This document shows, piece after piece, positions 6,241 through 8,504 of a DNA stretch of 8,504 nucleotides. A model generated the notes under the pieces. That model was not told where the DNA came from and ran no database searches. It worked only from the letters and a program-made list of their open reading frames with translations. A program made the translations under genes and the position numbers. Position 1 is the stretch's first letter. The number at the start of each line of letters is the position of its first letter. Source of the DNA: DAOTXK01 sp034435395 (GTDB lineage: Bacteria; Chloroflexota; Anaerolineae; Aggregatilineales; Ch27); the NCBI GenBank assembly GCA_034435395.1, contig DAOTXK010000112.1, positions 1 to 8,504 on the forward strand, in the 5' to 3' direction.

Positions 6241-7113
6241 TTATCCCACGCCTGGCAGGGGCAACGCTGAGGCCCCCGCCGACGCCAGGGCCAGCCGGTA
6301 GACGCGCGCCGCCGTGCCGCCCAGGATGGCCGCCCGCTCGTCCGGCGAGAGCGGATCGATCACCGCCCTGAGCAGGGCCAGCGTATCGCCGTAGGAGGCC
6401 CCGTAGCGCGTGCAGACCGGCCAGTCGCTTCCAAACATCAGGCGTCCTGCCCCGAACAGCGCCAGCGCCTGTTCCAGGAAAGAGTCCAGATCGTCGGGCG
6501 TCAGCGGCGGATGGGGGGCCATCGTCAGGTAGCCGGAGACTTTCATGACGACATTGGGCAGTTCCGCCAGCGGTCTCAGGTTGGCCGCCCACAGGTTCGG
6601 GCTGACTTTGGTGAGATCGGCCCCGGCGAAGTGGTCGAGGACGAACGTCACGTCTGGATTGCGGGCGATCACGGCGGCGACCTGGGAAAACGCCCGCGGG
6701 CTGAGCCGCAGGTCACAACTCAGGCCCGCCTTGACCAGCATGCCCAACTGCCCGGCGACCGCCTCCCAATCATCCCTCGGCTCAAGCCAGGTCAGGCGCA
6801 CGCCCTTAAACAGCGGGTTTTCGGCGTAGGCGCCCAGCGTGGCCGGGGCTTCCGGGGCCAGCAGGTCCGCCCAGCCGACCACCCCAGCGACGTGCTCCTG
6901 CGACCCGGCCAGTTCCAGCAGCCAGGCCGTCTCGGCGAAGGAGTTATCCGCTTCGACCAGCAGGCAGGCGTCCACCCCGGCGGCCTCCATCTCGGCCCTG
7001 GCCGCCTCCGGCAGATAATCGCCGTACAGCGGCGAGTCGGGCCTGATCCAGCGGTAAGCAAACCGATGGAGCTGCCAGACGTGCTGGTGGGCATCGATGA
7101 CGGCGGTTCCCAT
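6241..7113 (-). CDS. COG3618-type metal-dependent amidohydrolase/lactonase (amidohydrolase 2 family)
   Basis: This 290-residue cytoplasmic TIM-barrel hydrolase matches the family's usual length. The strand-1 metal motif is DAHQHVW (H9, H11). Further family landmarks are FKGVRL (102-107), VLDHFAG (158-164, with H161), VVMKVSGY (188-195) and FGSDWPVCTRYG (227-238), whose Asp230 is the expected catalytic or metal-facing residue. Relatives hydrolyse sugar lactones (L-fucono- or L-rhamnono-lactone) or 2-pyrone-4,6-dicarboxylate; the exact substrate is not readable here. I chose the ATG at 7113 because AGGGGGAG (7117-7124) precedes it, and because an earlier in-frame start at 7212 would add 33 Arg/Pro-rich residues that overlap the upstream gene and do not look like this family. 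It lies 16 nt after the secreted protein's stop codon and is probably co-transcribed with it. Confidence 0.88.
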   Translation of the reverse strand: MGTAVIDAHQHVWQLHRFAYRWIRPDSPLYGDYLPEAARAEMEAAGVDACLLVEADNSFAETAWLLELAGSQEHVAGVVGWADLLAPEAPATLGAYAENPLFKGVRLTWLEPRDDWEAVAGQLGMLVKAGLSCDLRLSPRAFSQVAAVIARNPDVTFVLDHFAGADLTKVSPNLWAANLRPLAELPNVVMKVSGYLTMAPHPPLTPDDLDSFLEQALALFGAGRLMFGSDWPVCTRYGASYGDTLALLRAVIDPLSPDERAAILGGTAARVYRLALASAGASALPLPGVG

Positions 7114-7116
7114 GCT

Positions 7117-7124
7117 CTCCCCCT
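7117..7124 (-). promoter_or_regulatory. Ribosome binding site of the amidohydrolase
   Basis: AGGGGGAG on the minus strand sits in the 16-nt gap between the two genes, a few bases before the ATG at 7113. It is the main argument for the shorter 290-residue protein. Confidence 0.6.
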
Positions 7125-7129
7125 GTGGT

Positions 7130-8504
7130 TTATTCGGCAGGCGGCACGGCGGCGCGCATCGCCGGCGTCGGCGTGGCGGGCACGCCCATATACCCGATGA
7201 CTTCACGGCCATCCGCCTGAGTGATGGACACCCGGTCGCCGAAGATCGTCATCCGCAGCGACTGGCGGGAATCGATGGCCCGGCACTCATCGTTGCTGGA
7301 CGGGCGGGCGCTGACGGCCCATACCTCGATCACATAGTCACCATCCGGCAGTTCGTCCAGCAGCGCACCGTGCGCGCTCGGCGGTCGGTACAGGCGGCCC
7401 CAGGGGATCAGGTAACGCGGCACGCTGGCGGCCCCCCGATCGGTGTACAGAGGCTGGAACAGCCGCTCGCTCAGGGGGGCATCGGCCCGCAGCAGGCGGA
7501 TCAGATAATACCCGCCGGGGTTGAAGCCGCCTTCGACCGGGGAGGCCGGCAGCCAGCGCAGATCGATGCCGCGCTCGTTGAGCGAGACCTGGATATCGTG
7601 AGGCGCATCGGCCAGCTCATAACCGCCGCGATGAGGGGCGATCAGGCGGCGGCCCGTGACTTCGAGATCGTCGTGCAGGGGGATAAAGGTATAGGTGCCG
7701 GGGCGCAGCTCGCCCGGCGACTGGTGGTACACGTAGTGCCGGACGCCGTCTGCATCCGTCCACGCCGGGTAAAGCATGTAGGATTGGGCGCGCACGTCGC
7801 TCGGCCCCACCGCCCAGATCGCGTCCACATAATCGCCCACGATCGCCGCCTCCAGGACAACGGCCACCGCGCCGGTGACGGCGTCTTGCAGGCAGTACAC
7901 ATCAGCCAGCCGCCATTCGAGATCGGGCGAGCCGCCGGGACTGAGCAGGTTGACCACAAAATCATCAAACAGCACCGGCGTCAGCGCCCCCTCCGGCACC
8001 GTCAGGATGCCGGAGGGGCTAAACGTCGCCGGGAGCGGGTTGCGGACGACCGTCATCCGGGTGCCATCCAGATAGACAGCCAGGGCTTCATCGCGGGCCT
8101 CCAGGCGGAGCGTGTGCCATACGAAGCTGTTGATCGGCTCCTCGACGGCGGCGATGAAGATATTGTCCCTGGCGCAAGCGCCATTAACCGGCTGGCGGTT
8201 GTTGTAACGAAAGGATATGCCCCCGGCATTAACCGCCAGGTAGACGCTCTGGCAACGGGTCAGGTCGCCGTAGAGGTCCACCCAGAAAGCGCCGCCCAGA
8301 CCCAGTAAGAAGCGGAACTGGAGGGCGTAATGGCGGCCCCAATCGGCGGCGTCCAGTCGGCGGGCCGAGCCAGGGCTGCCCGCCTGCAAGACCATGTCCC
8401 CGTCCGGCTGCGGGACCAGACCCCAGCCATCTGGCAACACCCAGCGCTCCCCGCTGCCGCTGAAGTCATCCAGGACTTGCAGGCTGACCGGCCAGTGCAG
8501 GGGG
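7130..8504 (-). CDS. Probable exported beta-sandwich (concanavalin/LamG-like) protein, N-terminus cut by window edge
   Basis: The minus-strand frame is open from the window edge to TAA at 7130-7132, giving 457 residues. Coding character clearly continues upstream of the first in-frame GTG (8440): the edge reads LQVLDDFSGSGERW, the usual opening of a jelly-roll domain, so the true start is outside. Residues about 8-190 form a concanavalin A-like/LamG or DUF1080-like sandwich (HYALQFRFLLG, VWHTLRLEARDEALAVYLDG, VLFDDFVVN), a fold that commonly binds or cleaves glycans. No catalytic glutamate pair is evident. A second all-beta region follows, then a fibronectin III-like stretch (GIDLRWLPASPVEGGFNPGGYYLIRLLRA). 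Several cysteines and the ATPTPA sequence near the C-terminus fit an exported Chloroflexota protein. I see no C-terminal membrane anchor. The signal peptide would lie beyond the window. Function is unassigned; glycan recognition is inference. Confidence 0.72.
   Translation of the reverse strand, partial: PLHWPVSLQVLDDFSGSGERWVLPDGWGLVPQPDGDMVLQAGSPGSARRLDAADWGRHYALQFRFLLGLGGAFWVDLYGDLTRCQSVYLAVNAGGISFRYNNRQPVNGACARDNIFIAAVEEPINSFVWHTLRLEARDEALAVYLDGTRMTVVRNPLPATFSPSGILTVPEGALTPVLFDDFVVNLLSPGGSPDLEWRLADVYCLQDAVTGAVAVVLEAAIVGDYVDAIWAVGPSDVRAQSYMLYPAWTDADGVRHYVYHQSPGELRPGTYTFIPLHDDLEVTGRRLIAPHRGGYELADAPHDIQVSLNERGIDLRWLPASPVEGGFNPGGYYLIRLLRADAPLSERLFQPLYTDRGAASVPRYLIPWGRLYRPPSAHGALLDELPDGDYVIEVWAVSARPSSNDECRAIDSRQSLRMTIFGDRVSITQADGREVIGYMGVPATPTPAMRAAVPPAE

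Noticed and set aside
7114..7212. An upstream extension of the amidohydrolase to an ATG at 7212
   Set aside because: It would overlap the preceding gene by about 80 bases and add an Arg/Pro-rich stretch unlike the family, while the ATG at 7113 has a strong ribosome binding site and begins directly with the metal-binding strand.
7097..8308. A 403-codon plus-strand open frame antisense to the exported protein
   Set aside because: Its composition is typical of a shadow frame, and the minus strand shows a coherent jelly-roll protein that runs unbroken to the window edge.
1..8504. CRISPR arrays, insertion sequences, integrase sites or toxin-antitoxin pairs
   Set aside because: By eye I found no regularly spaced repeats, terminal inverted repeats, transposase motifs or small paired genes. 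Composition is even across the window.

Overview
This is a GC-rich, gene-dense chromosomal stretch with uniform codon use and no mobile elements, RNA genes or CRISPR arrays that I can see. The gene set suggests a Chloroflexota bacterium, perhaps of the Anaerolineae. It combines multi-sensor GAF/PAS proteins, a SpoIIE-type phosphatase, an AmaP/Asp23-like membrane protein, a COG3618 amidohydrolase and a secreted beta-sandwich protein with an ATPTP stretch near its C-terminus. This assignment is inference from protein style, not from a marker gene.

Layout, left to right. (1) Positions 1-1261, minus strand: the N-terminal 420 residues of a membrane-anchored PAS-GAF signalling protein that runs off the left edge. 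(2) A divergent intergenic region of about 235 bp carries a good sigma70-type promoter for the rightward genes, with a small palindrome lying over its -35 box. (3) Positions 1496-3644, plus strand: a two-gene operon. It encodes an ion-transporter (IT) superfamily permease of the ArsB/NhaD/CitM type with a secreted transthyretin-like beta-sandwich domain at its N-terminus, then a UspA-family protein whose nucleotide-binding motifs have decayed. (4) A short convergent gap at 3645-3750. (5) Positions 5891 down to 3751, minus strand: a GAF plus PP2C/SpoIIE phosphatase (RsbU-like), overlapping by ATGA an AmaP-like double-TM Asp23-fold protein with a long acidic tail. A perfect TATAAT box lies about 140 nt upstream of the leader. 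(6) A non-coding stretch of about 350 bp. (7) Positions 8504 down to 6241, minus strand: a secreted jelly-roll protein, cut by the right edge, followed 16 nt later by a COG3618 TIM-barrel amidohydrolase.

The common theme is environmental and envelope stress sensing: a membrane PAS/GAF sensor, a GAF-controlled serine/threonine phosphatase of the partner-switching type, an envelope-stress membrane anchor, and a permease paired with a Usp protein. I see no unmistakably new system. The most unusual points are the coupling of an RsbU-like phosphatase to an AmaP-like protein, and the beta-sandwich domain fused to an ion transporter next to a degenerate Usp gene.
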